64,000 nt of DNA from Pictodentalium vernedei (Eukaryota; Mollusca; Scaphopoda; Dentaliida; Dentaliidae). The notes below the pieces were generated by a model. It saw only the letters and a list, made by a program, of their open reading frames with translations. It was not told the origin of the DNA and ran no database searches. Location of the stretch: positions 39,007,621-39,071,620 of the forward strand of contig CM062291.1 of assembly GCA_031216915.1 (NCBI GenBank), read 5' to 3'. Positions 31,777 through 42,327 of this stretch are shown here, one piece after another; the stretch's first letter is position 1, and every line of letters starts with the position of its first letter. Both the position numbers and the translations under genes were made by a program.

Positions 31777-32309
31777 ATGAAACAGCCATTTCATTCGGTT
31801 GTCTCGGAGTCTCTTGTAGACGTTCCAATGATTGGTGCTACCAACATGTACCTCTTCTGTGCTGTTCCCTTCTTTCTTTTCGTTGTAAAAGGCTGGTGTA
31901 GTGATTCTTCCATCTTTTTCGGACACCCTTGGTTCAAGGGTGTGTGTGGACACATGTTTTCTGTGCGGGGTATTGGTGCCCACAAGTTTCTCATTGGTTC
32001 AACATTCTGATACAAATGTTGTACTTCGAGCGGTTCCATTGAATTTATCTTTGGTTAGTCCTCTCTTTGGAGCATCCGTATCCATGGATTTTTGTCTGGT
32101 CCAGCATTTTGATTAAGCTGTTCAGTTGGTTTATTATCATGGCCACATAACGTTGCGTGCGCTTTTAGATTATCTTTTCCCTTATAACGTGCTGAACACT
32201 AAGTCTTGTCACAGTAGAAAGTTGTATGGTTGTGCAAGGTCCGGTCATGCCGTAAAAGATTTCGTTCAGTGAAAGTCTTACTGGAAACATCACAACGATG
32301 TGAACCCAT
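31777..32309 (-). pseudogene. Polinton part: C2H2 zinc-finger region upstream of GSNVTDLLN protein
   Basis: Minus-strand sequence near 32,150-32,309 encodes HRCDVSSKTFTERNLLRHDR and a following KGKDNLKAHATLC-like stretch, two C2H2-type finger units. Frames downstream lead to the C-terminal region beyond the SINE. A TATATAAGGGG box at 32,360 lies 51 bp before the ATG. It is broken. A finger domain joined to the GSNVTDLLN protein is probable but inferred. Confidence 0.5.
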
Positions 32310-32379
32310 TACTAGGGAAAAACTGCAATGACTATGTTCGGGAGAACCACCCCTTATATACCCATCCAGCTGGCTTCTA

Positions 32380-32975
32380 GTTTTTGGACTCTCCTGGTTC
32401 GGAGCTCATGGCTCTTATAGAATTTCTATTTGGCTCATTTATACCTCCTAGCTCCTATAGGACTCATGGCTCCTATGCGAACAATACACAGCTAGCTACT
32501 GTATGGCTCAGAGACTGCGACCTTTATGACTCATATTCGACCTCTAGCTCTAATTTGAACCATATACAACTAGCTCCTATGGTATATCCTTCATGACTCC
32601 TAGATCCTACGTGAACCGTAAACAGCTAGTTCGTACATGGTTCCTAGACTATGACCTTCATGGCTCCTATACGACTCATAGCTCCTATATGAACAATATA
32701 CACTGACCTCCTGCATGGATCCTAGACTACAACATCCATGACTCTTATACGACCCTAGCTCCTATTTGAACCATATGCAGCTGACTCCTTGGCTATGACC
32801 TTCATGGCTCCTAGCTCCAAAACGACTCCCAGCTTCTATATGAACCATATGCAGCATCTAGTTCTTGCATAGACCTAGACCATGGTCTTCATGGCTCCAA
32901 CTTTTCTCCCATCTCCTACAGTAATCATATATCGTCCCTCTATGAGCCCTAGCTCCTATATGGTATTTATATGGC
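32380..32975 (+). repeat. Degenerate minisatellite (CTCCTATATGAACCATA)
   Basis: Irregular repeats of TAGCTCCTAT, GAACCATATACAGCTAG and GACCTTCATGGCTCCTA, with a longer period near 110-120 bp. It is non-coding. Confidence 0.65.
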
Positions 32976-33400
32976 TTCTACCTGCCCGCCGAACACATCC
33001 ATCACCCCGACCCTAGTAGCACTACTACCAATGCCTTTATAACTCCCGAAGACTATATTCACTTATCGCCCCAGCGAAGGTGGGACATACTTTTGACTTG
33101 AGGCAGACTTGCTGCTTCCCTTTTATACCTTTCGGAGGTACACGTACTGGGTTTCCTCTGTAAATATGTGACTTCTCGATCTCATGTGTTCAGGAGTATC
33201 TTGTTTGAGATCGATTAAAAGGTAACCATATGGGGTCGAAGTGGCATCTTCGAAAACTTCTCTCAGAAACTTGGAATGACCAGGATACATCTGTGCTGCC
33301 AAGTGTGATATTATTAGAACGGTCCCCAGGATTTTTAAACAAGATCATGTAATGACTATTGAGAGCTACAGTCCTGTGGACTTTACTTTTATCGAATAAA

Positions 33401-33708
33401 TTTTAACAATGTACATCACACTAATCTTAATCCAATATGACTAAACTATCAGATTACAATCCTTGAGGGAGAGCCTACATAAATTCTATTTGGGGTAAAG
33501 TATTGTATAATGGTTGCCATTCACTATAACACCAAATGATGTGACTTGGAACCGGCGAAACAATATCTTGCAGGTTTTGAATAACCCGATTTACAAAGGA
33601 TGATTTACCACTACCCGTGGAACCACCACAAAATAAACAAGTAAATGGATGCTTCCAACGAAGATCCATCTTTGTTATTCTATGCCCGGACGGAACGGTT
33701 TCGCGCAC
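33401..33708 (-). pseudogene. Polinton part: FtsK/A32-type packaging ATPase
   Basis: The frame encodes KMDLRWKHPFTCLFCGG and then STGSGKSSFVNRVI, a Walker A motif preceded by PF---F--GGS, as in the genome-packaging ATPases of Polintons and adenovirus-like elements. Later residues include HIIWCYSEWQPLY. A second copy of the same stretch lies at 35,732-36,012. It is a fossil part. Confidence 0.75.
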
Positions 33709-35731
33709 CGCGGGCGTGCAGGGACGCTTTGCGGCAAGCCCCTTTCGACCCTCTGTGACTGTTTGTGATCTGGTAGCTTCATGTCAAGGCGTGTTAAAGG
33801 AAGAAGATGTTCGGGTACTCGGTAGTTGTCCCTGGTAGGGGTAGCAGCAGTGTTGGGTTTATTTCGTTGACTGACCCCTCGGGAGGGCACCAGTGTGAGA
33901 GGTTGGGTCCTCTCATAAAGGTACTACCTCTCCCCGAGGGTGCTGTGATGTTTTGTTTTTAGGGCAAGTATAGTCTGCCACTTCGGAGATGGATGAATAA
34001 TCGGCGGCGGGCCATCATTGGCTAGTATAGTCTGCCTCAGGCTGTCTTGATTGGTTTTCAGGATTGCAATAGGACGTCTTGGATAGATGACAACAACAAC
34101 AACGACCCCTTTCGGGGACCACCAGTAAGAAGACCTGAACTTCCCTGGTTCGGGGGCAGGCCTGCATTGTAACCTATTTGGCTGGGTAAAAAAATGCGCT
34201 CTTTAGACGCCTATAAAAAGGGGCAGAGGCGGACGCAGGACCAACCCTCGCCTCCCTTGAAGTGGGTGACCACCTCTAGGGATGGAGCGGAGGATGTTCA
34301 CGATCCATAGAGGTAACTGTTTCCGTAACGGTTAAAGTTTCCATAGCGGTTATTGGGGTGCTGGTCATTAAAAGAAAGCATCTCTGTGTGCCTGCTAAAA
34401 GAAGAAGGCAGAATTAGTTTAACATATGGAATATAACAAATGAGTTAGAGAATTGCCATTTACCTCTTACCAGTATTGAATTTTTGATTATTAGTGGTTT
34501 TTAGATGAGTTGGTGAGGACAGCCCTTCCTGGTAGAAGGTCACAGCTTGCGCCGTTCTCACTGCGAATTAGTTCACCTTCCCTTTACCGTTATTCTGGGT
34601 TCATGGTTACTGTATCTTGCTGACATTCATACTTTTTAGACAATTAATTTTTTAACTGGTTGCGTGCTGGAAGTCACTATCATGGCTTTCAAGAAACATG
34701 AGGGTACCATACTAAAGTCGTCATATTCTTTACACAGATATCCTATTCAGTCATAAGCAAATGCAATTGTGTTCATATAGATTTGCATTATTAAAAATTA
34801 TTGGAGAGTGCCTTAAGGCAAATCTATATGAACAAATTCCAACTTCCAAAAATAATCTAGCACTCAACCAGTTAATTGTTAGTGTGATTCGTAGAGTTGG
34901 TGAAGACAGTACTTCCTGGTAGAAGGTCACAGCTTACGCCGTTTTCACTGCCTGTTATTTCACCTCTCAAAATCGCCGGTTCGCGAGTATTGGATCCTGA
35001 TGACTTTCATATTTTCAGACATTTGATTTTTAATTTTTCGTTGGTTGGTGAAGACAGCCCTTCCTGGTAGAAGGTCACAGCTTTCGCCGTTTCCACTGCC
35101 TGTTGGTTCACCTTCCATTCTACCAATTTGGTAGTTTCGCGGATTTTATAAATGGCCTATTTTGTTAATTTGAGGTAGCTTAGAACAGGCTTACACACAG
35201 TGCCACACCTGGAGGTGTTACTTACCCTCAGTTATAAGTCCTAGTTAGTATTCCCCTTAAGTTGTGGCGTTTTGGGGTTTTTGTCTACTTTCGCAAATTA
35301 CCTGTAGTTCGGATATTAATTGGCTATCGGCTAACCGGTCGTGGTTCTTCGCGGCTAGAGAGGCAAGGCGGTCTTTTATGGTGAGGATATCGGCTCTGTC
35401 GTGGAGTGTTTTGATAGGTGTATCCCATGGGGCACGGAGGACGACCCTAAGCGCGTGATTTTGGACCTTCTGAAGTTTTCCCATATTTGTTTGATTGAGC
35501 TCAGTTAGGATGATTGCACCGTATTCTAGTACTGGGCGCACAAAGTCTTTGTATAGTTTAAGTAGGGTAGACTGGATGGCTCCCCAGGAAGTTCTCTTTA
35601 ACATTTTCAATAAGTTAATGCGTTTGGTTGCTTTACTGGCAATATCATTGGTGAGTTTATTAAAGGATAGGTTTTGATCAATGGTAATGCCGAGGAATTT
35701 CGCCTCTTTGCATTCTGGGAGGAGAATAATC
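33685..35731 (-). mobile_element. LINE segment inserted in the ATPase gene
   Basis: Minus-strand frames at about 35,257-35,725 encode KEAKFLGITIDQNLSFNKL, RPVLEYGAIILTELNQTN and QKVQNHALRVVLRAPWDTPI, the C-terminal part of a non-LTR reverse transcriptase ORF. The rest, to 33,685, is 3' non-coding DNA with three diverged copies of a GGTGAAGACAGCCCTTCCTG unit (34,505-34,590, 34,895-34,975, 35,040-35,125). It is 5'-truncated and has no poly-A at its 3' end. It is flanked by ~284-bp direct repeats, far longer than a normal LINE target duplication. Confidence 0.7.
34656..34871 (+). mobile_element. TTAA-flanked MITE (CACTCAACCAGTTAA family), copy 2
   Basis: TTAA at 34,652-34,655 and 34,872-34,875, with CTGGTTGCGTGCTGG and CTAGCACTCAACCAG ends. 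The internal hairpin is shorter than in copy 1. It is nested in the LINE segment, which itself sits in the Polinton. Confidence 0.75.
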
Positions 35732-36034
35732 TTTTAACAATGTACATCACACTAATCTTAATCCAGTATGACTAAACTATCAGATTACAATTCTCGAGGG
35801 AGAGCCTACATAAATTCTACTTGGGGTAAAGTATTGTATAATGGTTGCCATTCACTATAACACCAAATGATGTGACTTGGAACAGGCGAAACAATATCTT
35901 GCAGGTTTTGAATAACCCGATTTACAAAGGATTATTTACCACTACCCGTGGGACCACACAATAAACAAGTAAATGGATGCTTCCAACGAGGATCCATCTT
36001 TGTTGTTGTATGTGGGTACTACTCCCCTTTTATA
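35732..36034 (-). repeat. Second copy of the ATPase 5' segment with its promoter
   Basis: Positions 35,732-36,012 repeat 33,401-33,684 with few differences. A TATAAAAGGGG box (from 36,034, minus) stands 37 bp before the ATPase-type ATG at 35,997. This is the promoter-proximal end of the gene region. Confidence 0.75.
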
Positions 36035-36189
36035 CCTTTTGGGAAGGTGGTCTTTTGGACCGCCCTCCAGAAATATTTAGCATTGGTGGCCCTCTGACTT
36101 ACTGGCTGGGGACAGTTCAAGTTTGTTTGATCTTTGTCCAGAAGATAAACATCAATTAACTTAAGCGTCATTACCACCTTTTTCTTCTT

Positions 36190-36890
36190 TTGTATATTTT
36201 TTCCTTCTTTTTTCTTTTTTTTATAACAAAAAAACCTCTATTTACAACTTCTATTCACAACTTCCATTTACAACTTATATTTACAACTTCTATTGACAAC
36301 TTCTATTTACAACTTCTATTCACATCTTCTATTTCTAACCTCTATTTACAACTTTATTTACAAACTGTATTTACAACTTCTATTTACAACCTACATTTAC
36401 AACCTCTATTTACAACTTCTATTTACAACTTCTATTTACAACCTCCATTTACAACCTCTATTGACAACTTCTATTTACAATTTTTATTTACTATTTACAA
36501 CTTCTATTTACAACTTCTATTTACTATTTACAACTTCTATTTACAACTTCTATTTACAACTTCTATTTACAACTTCTATTTACTATTTACAACTTCTATT
36601 TACAACTTCTATTTACTATTTACAACTTCTATTTACAACTTCTATTTACAACTTCTATTTACTATTTACAACTTCTATTTACAACTTCTATTTACAACTT
36701 CTATTTACAACTTCTATTTACTATTTACAACTTCTATTTACAACTTCTATTTACTATTTACAACTTCTATTTACAACTTTTATTTACTATTTACAACTTC
36801 TATTTACAACTTCTATTTACTATTTACAACTTCTATTTACTATTTACAACTTCTATTTACAACTTCTATTTACAACTTCAGACTGAAAGG
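36190..36890 (+). repeat. Minisatellite (TATTTACAACTTC)n
   Basis: A 13-bp unit is repeated about fifty times with TATTTAC interruptions that become regular after 36,480. Long open frames rich in YNFYLQLLF result from the repeat and are not genes. Confidence 0.9.
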
Positions 36891-36932
36891 CTTCTCGAGA
36901 GCCATGAATACATTCACTAAATCCATTATATA

Positions 36933-38459
36933 CTATTCAAAAAAGTAGGGGATATCAAAATTGATGTTGATATTTTCGGAAAATGATATTGGATACGCGT
37001 GATTGGACACATCAATATGTTACCAAGTTGAGTGTGGATCATAAATGTCACCAGCCCATGAAAACGTAGCGCAGGTTTTTCGCACGAGCGCCTCGTTAAT
37101 GTCTGTGGGGTACGCCTTTAAATTTTCATTTGTACTGGACGGGCTTTTTCGAAGGTCTCGTCGTTCTTTTCTTGGTATAAACTCGTTCATCAATAGTTTC
37201 TAGTCAAAATGTAACTTTTGAGGTATGCGAAGACTGACACGTGACGAACGTTTACGTACCGTTGGCATGTTGGAAGCTGGCAACAGACAGGCTGCAGTGG
37301 CTCAGATTCTCAACGTTACTCAATCGATGATTAGCAGGTTGCCGTCACGCTACCGTCAGACAGGCAATGTTGATGACAGACGTTGGTCAGGTCGTCCAAG
37401 AGCGACAAGTGTTAATCAGGATAGTTTCATCCGAACCACAGCATAACGTAACCGCCATCAAAGTGCCTCAGAAATTGGACAGCAGCTGCACCGAGTGACA
37501 GATGTGCGAGTCAGTGGTCAGACTATCCAAAAATAGCCTACAGAGCCGGAATTTGTACGCTTGGCGACCTCGAATAATTCCACGTTTGACTGAACGTAAC
37601 ATCGCAGCATGGCGTAATTGGTGTGAAGCACGACAGTGCTGGGACAATCGTCGGTGGTGTAACGTCATGGTTTCCGATGAATCGAGATTCACTCTCGACT
37701 TCCACTACGGGAGAAACAGACTGTGACGGCGGCGAAACGAACGATACGATGACGTAATCGTTAGGCAGCACGATCGTTTTGGTGGTGGATCGGTTACACT
37801 GTGGAGAGGCATAACCATGACAGGCAGAACAGCATTACATGTCATCCAGGGGCGTGTCACAGGGCAGTACTACCGTGGCAACGTGTTAGCAACTCATGTG
37901 GTGCCATTTGCGCGACGTCACGGCCCTCGATTCATTTTTGAAGATGACAATGCAAGAGCACACAGGGCCCGTGTCGCTACTGAGTTCCTCCAGGAGCAGA
38001 ACATCACTGCACTGCCTTGGCCAGCACTAAGTCCAGACCTTTCATCGATCGAGCACGTCTGGAATATGCATGGCAGGCGCCTACGACAACGCCAACAGCC
38101 CCCTACCAATGTCCAGGAACTCGCCGCTGCATTGCAGGAAGAATGGAATAACATCAGTCAAGGTGACATTGGACGTTTGGTAAGGAGTATGCCACGTCGG
38201 ATCCGCGCTTGTCTCGCGTACCGAGGATGATTTACAAGGTATTGAGGTCTTGGACTTAATATGGTAAATTCTCTGAATGACTATCCATGTCTTCTCTAGC
38301 TCCGTACATGGAATGTGTGGTTGTCAGACACCCAATTATCGCTGAAATCATTCACCAGATGTCACAGTGCAATGCCTCAACTGTCTTTTTGATGAAAATA
38401 TAAATATATTTCTTCATATCTCCCACTTTTATTAAATATCCCCTATTTTTTTTAAATAG
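36933..38459 (+). mobile_element. Tc1/mariner element (DD34E), inactive
   Basis: Inverted ends CTATTCAAAAAAGTAGGGGA and its near complement are flanked by TA (36,931 and 38,460). Transposase frames at 37,225-37,446, 37,502-37,726 and 37,727-38,230 show a paired-type HTH (QAAVAQILNVTQSMISRL), the GRPR motif, SDESRFTL, EDDNARAH and SPDLSSIEHVW. The second and third catalytic residues are 34 apart, as in Tc1-type DD34E. A stop near 37,444, a frame change before 37,502 and a stop near 37,724 make it non-functional. It is inserted in the Polinton and is younger than it. Confidence 0.9.
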
Positions 38460-38901
38460 TATACAACGTCTCTGTTCTTTTGCGAGAGGTTTCGCGAACA
38501 TATTTTCATACTTTTCTTTCTGTACTGGTGGTGGATTCATTCCAGAAGTATTATGGTGCCACAATAGATGGACACCATTCTTGTTAACTCTTTCGAGTGC
38601 TTCATAAAAACATGTTATAACCTTCTCTTCTTGAGCCATCATCAGACAAGGGTGATCGGCTGTATATCCATAGCATTTTTCTTTCACTGAAGCGTCAATG
38701 TTCTCTTCGACATAATGAGCATATGCCAAACAATGTTCATGTTGCAAGCAAAACTTGCCTCAGTTCACTATCAATTTCATCAACGATCAATGGTCGCGTT
38801 TTGGTTATTCTCACTGTGATCTTCTTCTTCTTCAAAGGTGCTCCTTGAATTTTTTTTTTTAAGTCTTCATGGTAAGCAGATTCAGGTTTAGCAGACGCAG
38901 T
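38460..38901 (-). pseudogene. Polinton part: Cys-rich conserved protein, C-terminal region
   Basis: The frame encodes HEHCLAYAHYVEENIDASVK, EKCYGYTADHPCLMMAQEEK and VNKNGVHLLWHH. The SYC-AYAHYV...CYGC..DHPSQ pattern resembles an uncharacterised Polinton protein I know from memory. It is interrupted upstream by the hAT-like MITE at 38,902 and next to a Tc1 element. It is broken. Confidence 0.55.
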
Positions 38902-39458
38902 TAGGGCTGCACGGTATATCGATAAACCGATACATACCGGTATTCAAACCAATATCGATTGAATACCGGTGTAATTTCAAAAATATTGGTTTATCGTCAT
39001 TATTGATTTACCCACAATTTAATTTTCAAGATGTCTTGAGTTTTTAAACTGCAGCCCCGAATGAATAATATTGTCCCTTTATCCAAGGAATCGTCTGCTT
39101 GTGCCTTCGTAATATACAAATTCAGCAGTTGAAAAAATAAATTTAAAAAATTTATATCATGTCACCCATCCTTGAGCTCGTTCCAATGAGGGGTCACATG
39201 ATATAGTTTTGTTGAAATATTTGGAGAAAATCTGATAAACTAATTTTTAAAATAATAAATTTTAATATCGTCTGCACCGTGTAAAGGTTTTTCGAATCGC
39301 ATCATCAAGGCATGCTAATTCGTTCCGACTGTGATGCCTCGAGTCTCGATTGTGGTACTTGTGTTCATATATCTGAACAGTTTTCGATATACCGGTATAC
39401 CGCGGTATTTTTTGGAATACCGATACCGGTATTCAGTTTTGAATGTCGTGCATCCCTA
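38902..39458. mobile_element. hAT-like MITE carrying a nested hairpin MITE, copy 2
   Basis: The ends TAGGGCTGCACGG and GTGCATCCCTA have a perfect 8-bp duplication GACGCAGT (38,894-38,901 and 39,459-39,466). It is the inverted relative of 26,854-27,393, with the same nested CCCTTTA hairpin at the same internal place (about 39,075-39,288). Confidence 0.85.
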
Positions 39459-39466
39459 GACGCAGT

Positions 39467-39748
39467 AGGTTTGGTATCTTCAGTTAAAGCTCTCTGTTGG
39501 GCGTCTGCTGGCTGCATCTATTTCATCTGTTTGGGTACTTCAAGGTATTCCATTCTTCTAAAGACAGTCTTCGTGGGATAAGGTTTCTGGTCTTTTCCGT
39601 CAAAGTATCTTCGGAGACGAATCTTCAGTTCACTCTGGTACTGGGTGACGTTAGCATAAGTCTGCTTGGTGCCAAGTCGGAACATCTTCACTGTCCAGTG
39701 GTTCGATCGTGATTGATGCCAAGTCCACGCTTCGCCTTATCTTTTATA
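39467..39748 (-). pseudogene. Polinton part: short basic protein with promoter
   Basis: A TATAAAAG box starts at 39,748 (minus), and GTGAAGATG gives a start at 39,685, a spacing of 63 bp, identical to satellite genes 1 and 2. The peptide starts MFRLGTKQTYANV and continues QYQSELKIRLRRYFDGK. It may be a PC4-like or other small basic domain. It is interrupted by the MITE at 38,902. Its function is unknown. Confidence 0.5.
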
Positions 39749-39749
39749 T

Positions 39750-39990
39750 CACTGATGGACGTGTTTGAAAACACCACCCTAGTTCGGCAAATATAGACCT
39801 TTTGATTCTTGGTTGGGGTTTTTGTTTGCTTCCTATAGGATCATAGGTTAAAGCTGGGAAATTTAGAAAATTAGAATAGAAGTCAATGGAAAAGGAACAC
39901 AATGAGAATATACAAATTTGATTGGTTGATTTACTTCGATCTGATTGGTCAGTTTGGCGATCAAACTGCAATCTTGACCCTTAACCTGTA
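39750..39990 (-). promoter_or_regulatory. Upstream block shared by two Polinton genes, copy 1
   Basis: About 230 bp resemble 44,765-44,975 in the same orientation: TTTTCAAACACGTCCATCA, CTATAGGAAGC, TTAACCTATGATCCTATAGG, CATTGTGTTCC and CCAATCA / ACCAAT boxes. Each copy sits just upstream of a gene start. Confidence 0.6.
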
Positions 39991-40985
39991 GGATATGACC
40001 CTCTGCATTTTATACTGGCTTGGGACAGGTCAAGCTACAAACCTCTGTCCAATGGAGATAAGACAAATAGTTCGAGTGCATTCCCACCCCCTACAGTTCG
40101 TGCTAGTACCCTTTTTGGGGGAAAATAATTTTATTTAAAAAACATGTCCAACTTAGCAATTCAGACGTTTTGTTCATTCCTCATTTTTGAAATATGCACA
40201 ACAGAGAATTTCTTAGTGATGATGATGATTTATTTCTTTGGTTATACATTAGGGGTAGCCTAAAAGACACCAGGAATCAACTTTCTTTTTTTAAACTGAA
40301 AAGGATTGAACAAAAAACAAAGATGTGTCATCCGGTTCCAATAGGGGTAGCCTACAAAGATACCACGAATCAACTTTTTTTTAAATAAAAAAGTTTGAAT
40401 GAAATTAAAAAGTTTGAATGAAAATAAAGTAAAGATAAAGTATCCTCCACTTACAACGTAACGGTCAAAACCGACCAACGGTATTCACAAAAATCGCCAA
40501 TTAGTTTTCATTATTTGTTTCATTTTTTTTTGTCTCAAAAACAAAGGTTATGTCATGTCATTCATATTGGACTTTTTGAGGACTTGCCGTATTGAACTTT
40601 AAAGACTAACATAAAAGACTTTTCATGAGGACTTTTTAATAAAGGAAAGAGACTGCTATATAGGACTTCAAAGAAAGAATGCCATTACGGCTGTTAGGAA
40701 TTTCTTTTGAACTTAACATAATTGAGTAGACTACCTAAAATCCATTACGGTTTTAGGAATTTTCTGTCAACCTAACATAATTGAGTAGACCACCTAAAAT
40801 CCAGTGTGGCTTTTAGGAATTTTCGGTCAACCTAACAGGACTTTTTTAGGCAAATGCTAGACTTTTTCTGGATGTGGAAAATATGACACTCGCTGAATTG
40901 TTTTTTTTTTTTTTCATTGTTCTTGACTATATTCCTCACAGTTGGTTCAATCTCTAGTGGTATGGTGTGGTATGGTGCTAATTCC
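39991..40985. other. Gene-free part of the Polinton with small repeats
   Basis: A TAGGGGTAGCCTA / ACCA-GAATCAACTTT unit occurs twice (40,249 and 40,342). A half copy of the CCCTTTACC hairpin family lies at about 40,450-40,555. A ~64-bp tandem unit with CAACCTAACATAATTGAGTA is present 2-3 times at 40,680-40,845. Confidence 0.55.
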
Positions 40986-41344
40986 ATTTTCTAAAACTCT
41001 TCGTTTTGGATAGAAATACGATAGCCCATCTCAGTTCCACTGGTAAGTATACACTGGTAAGTATACATGATGTTGTCATTCATAACAAATCCTCGGTTGA
41101 TCCCGGATCCACATTGTTGAGTCTTCAAAACTTGCAAATATTTTTCTTTTGTCAAATCATTGTGGCGTTTTGCTGATTCCTTTACAACTAAATTCATTGG
41201 TGGCACCAAAACAGTAATACGTTTGACTGCACAGTCCAACAATGCCGGTTCCTTGCCATTCTACCTTGAACAAGCCTGGAGTCCTTCTGTCAAAACGCTT
41301 TCTTTCTTGGCAACATGATGGAGACAGCCATTTTTTGTTTTCTA

Positions 41345-41390
41345 ATCGTCGCCTGGTGCTAGAATGTTCTATGTTCTATGGGACGTAATT
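41345..41390. repeat. Half hairpin MITE (GTGCTAGAAT family)
   Basis: TCGTCGCCTGGTGCTAGAAT and TTCTATGGGAC match one arm of the family at 2,784, 42,261 and 55,418. Confidence 0.55.
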
Positions 41391-42260
41391 TGGTCTTCAC
41401 AGAGTCATCTCTGTGGAAATCACAACACTCAGATGGAAACCACTTGTGATTCTCTTAGTAAAACTCCACTCTCTCCTCTGGTTTCACTATTTCATCTATG
41501 GATGGTGACGAGGTACATAGATATGCAGAATCTGTGCCCATTTCAGCATATTCCAAATCTTGGCCGTTGACAAAAGTATCGATGACATCATATTAGAACT
41601 GAAACATTCGGAGTTTCGCACACTGGTGTACAAAAAATCCTATGTGGAGTCGCAGATCCAACTTGATGGTATTCTTGTTGAGTTCGACTTCTTATAAAGT
41701 TTCATCTAATAGATTCAATGCTCTGAATGACATGTCATTCACAGCTCTGGTGACTTCTTCATCGTTGCAATAACACACACGCCGACGCTTCTCTTTGTTT
41801 GTAGCGGTTTTGCCATATCCAGAATTTCCTAACCGCTTCATGGTGTCGACATTGGCCTTCTTCATCTCTCTCCACTCACACTCCCAGCTTTCAACGAGTC
41901 TGTAGTCTAAGGCGGTGGTGTACTTTGCATTGGTACGGGTGTCTTGTAGCAGTTCTTTCATGAGTTTATCTCTGACTTCATTGTGGGAGATAGGAAGGCC
42001 GTTCTTATCTTTCATTCAGGTGTGTCCGTGTCAGAGGCAACCATGGAATTAGTATGCAGTCTGTGTCTCTTTACACAAACAATCAACGGGCAACTGTCGT
42101 CGACCAATCATCTTTTCTACTCCGTTAAACTGATGTCTGATGTGGATGTCATCTCTCATCGATAAAAACTCTAACCATTGTTCAGCCATTTTACAATACT
42201 TCATGGGACGTTCTGGTTTAAACTGGTCTTTAACACGTCGTCTTATGCCGTTGGCATCTG

Positions 42261-42327
42261 GTCGCCTGAGTGCTAGAATGCTTTATGTCCTCTGTGGGAC
42301 ATAGAACATACGAGCACTCAGCCGACG
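42261..42327. repeat. Short hairpin MITE (GTGCTAGAAT family) in PolB
   Basis: GTCGCCTGAGTGCTAGAATG and its complement ACGAGCACTCAGCCGAC enclose a GTCC-CTGTGGGAC centre. The near-perfect 67-bp palindrome is inserted in the polymerase gene. Confidence 0.8.

Noticed and set aside
31468-32010. 180-aa plus-strand frame
   Set aside because: It runs through a SINE and then antisense to a Polinton gene. It has no domain of its own.
36190-36948. Open frames of up to 252 aa with YNFYLQLLF repeats
   Set aside because: The 13-bp minisatellite contains no stop in these frames. It is low complexity, with no start context.
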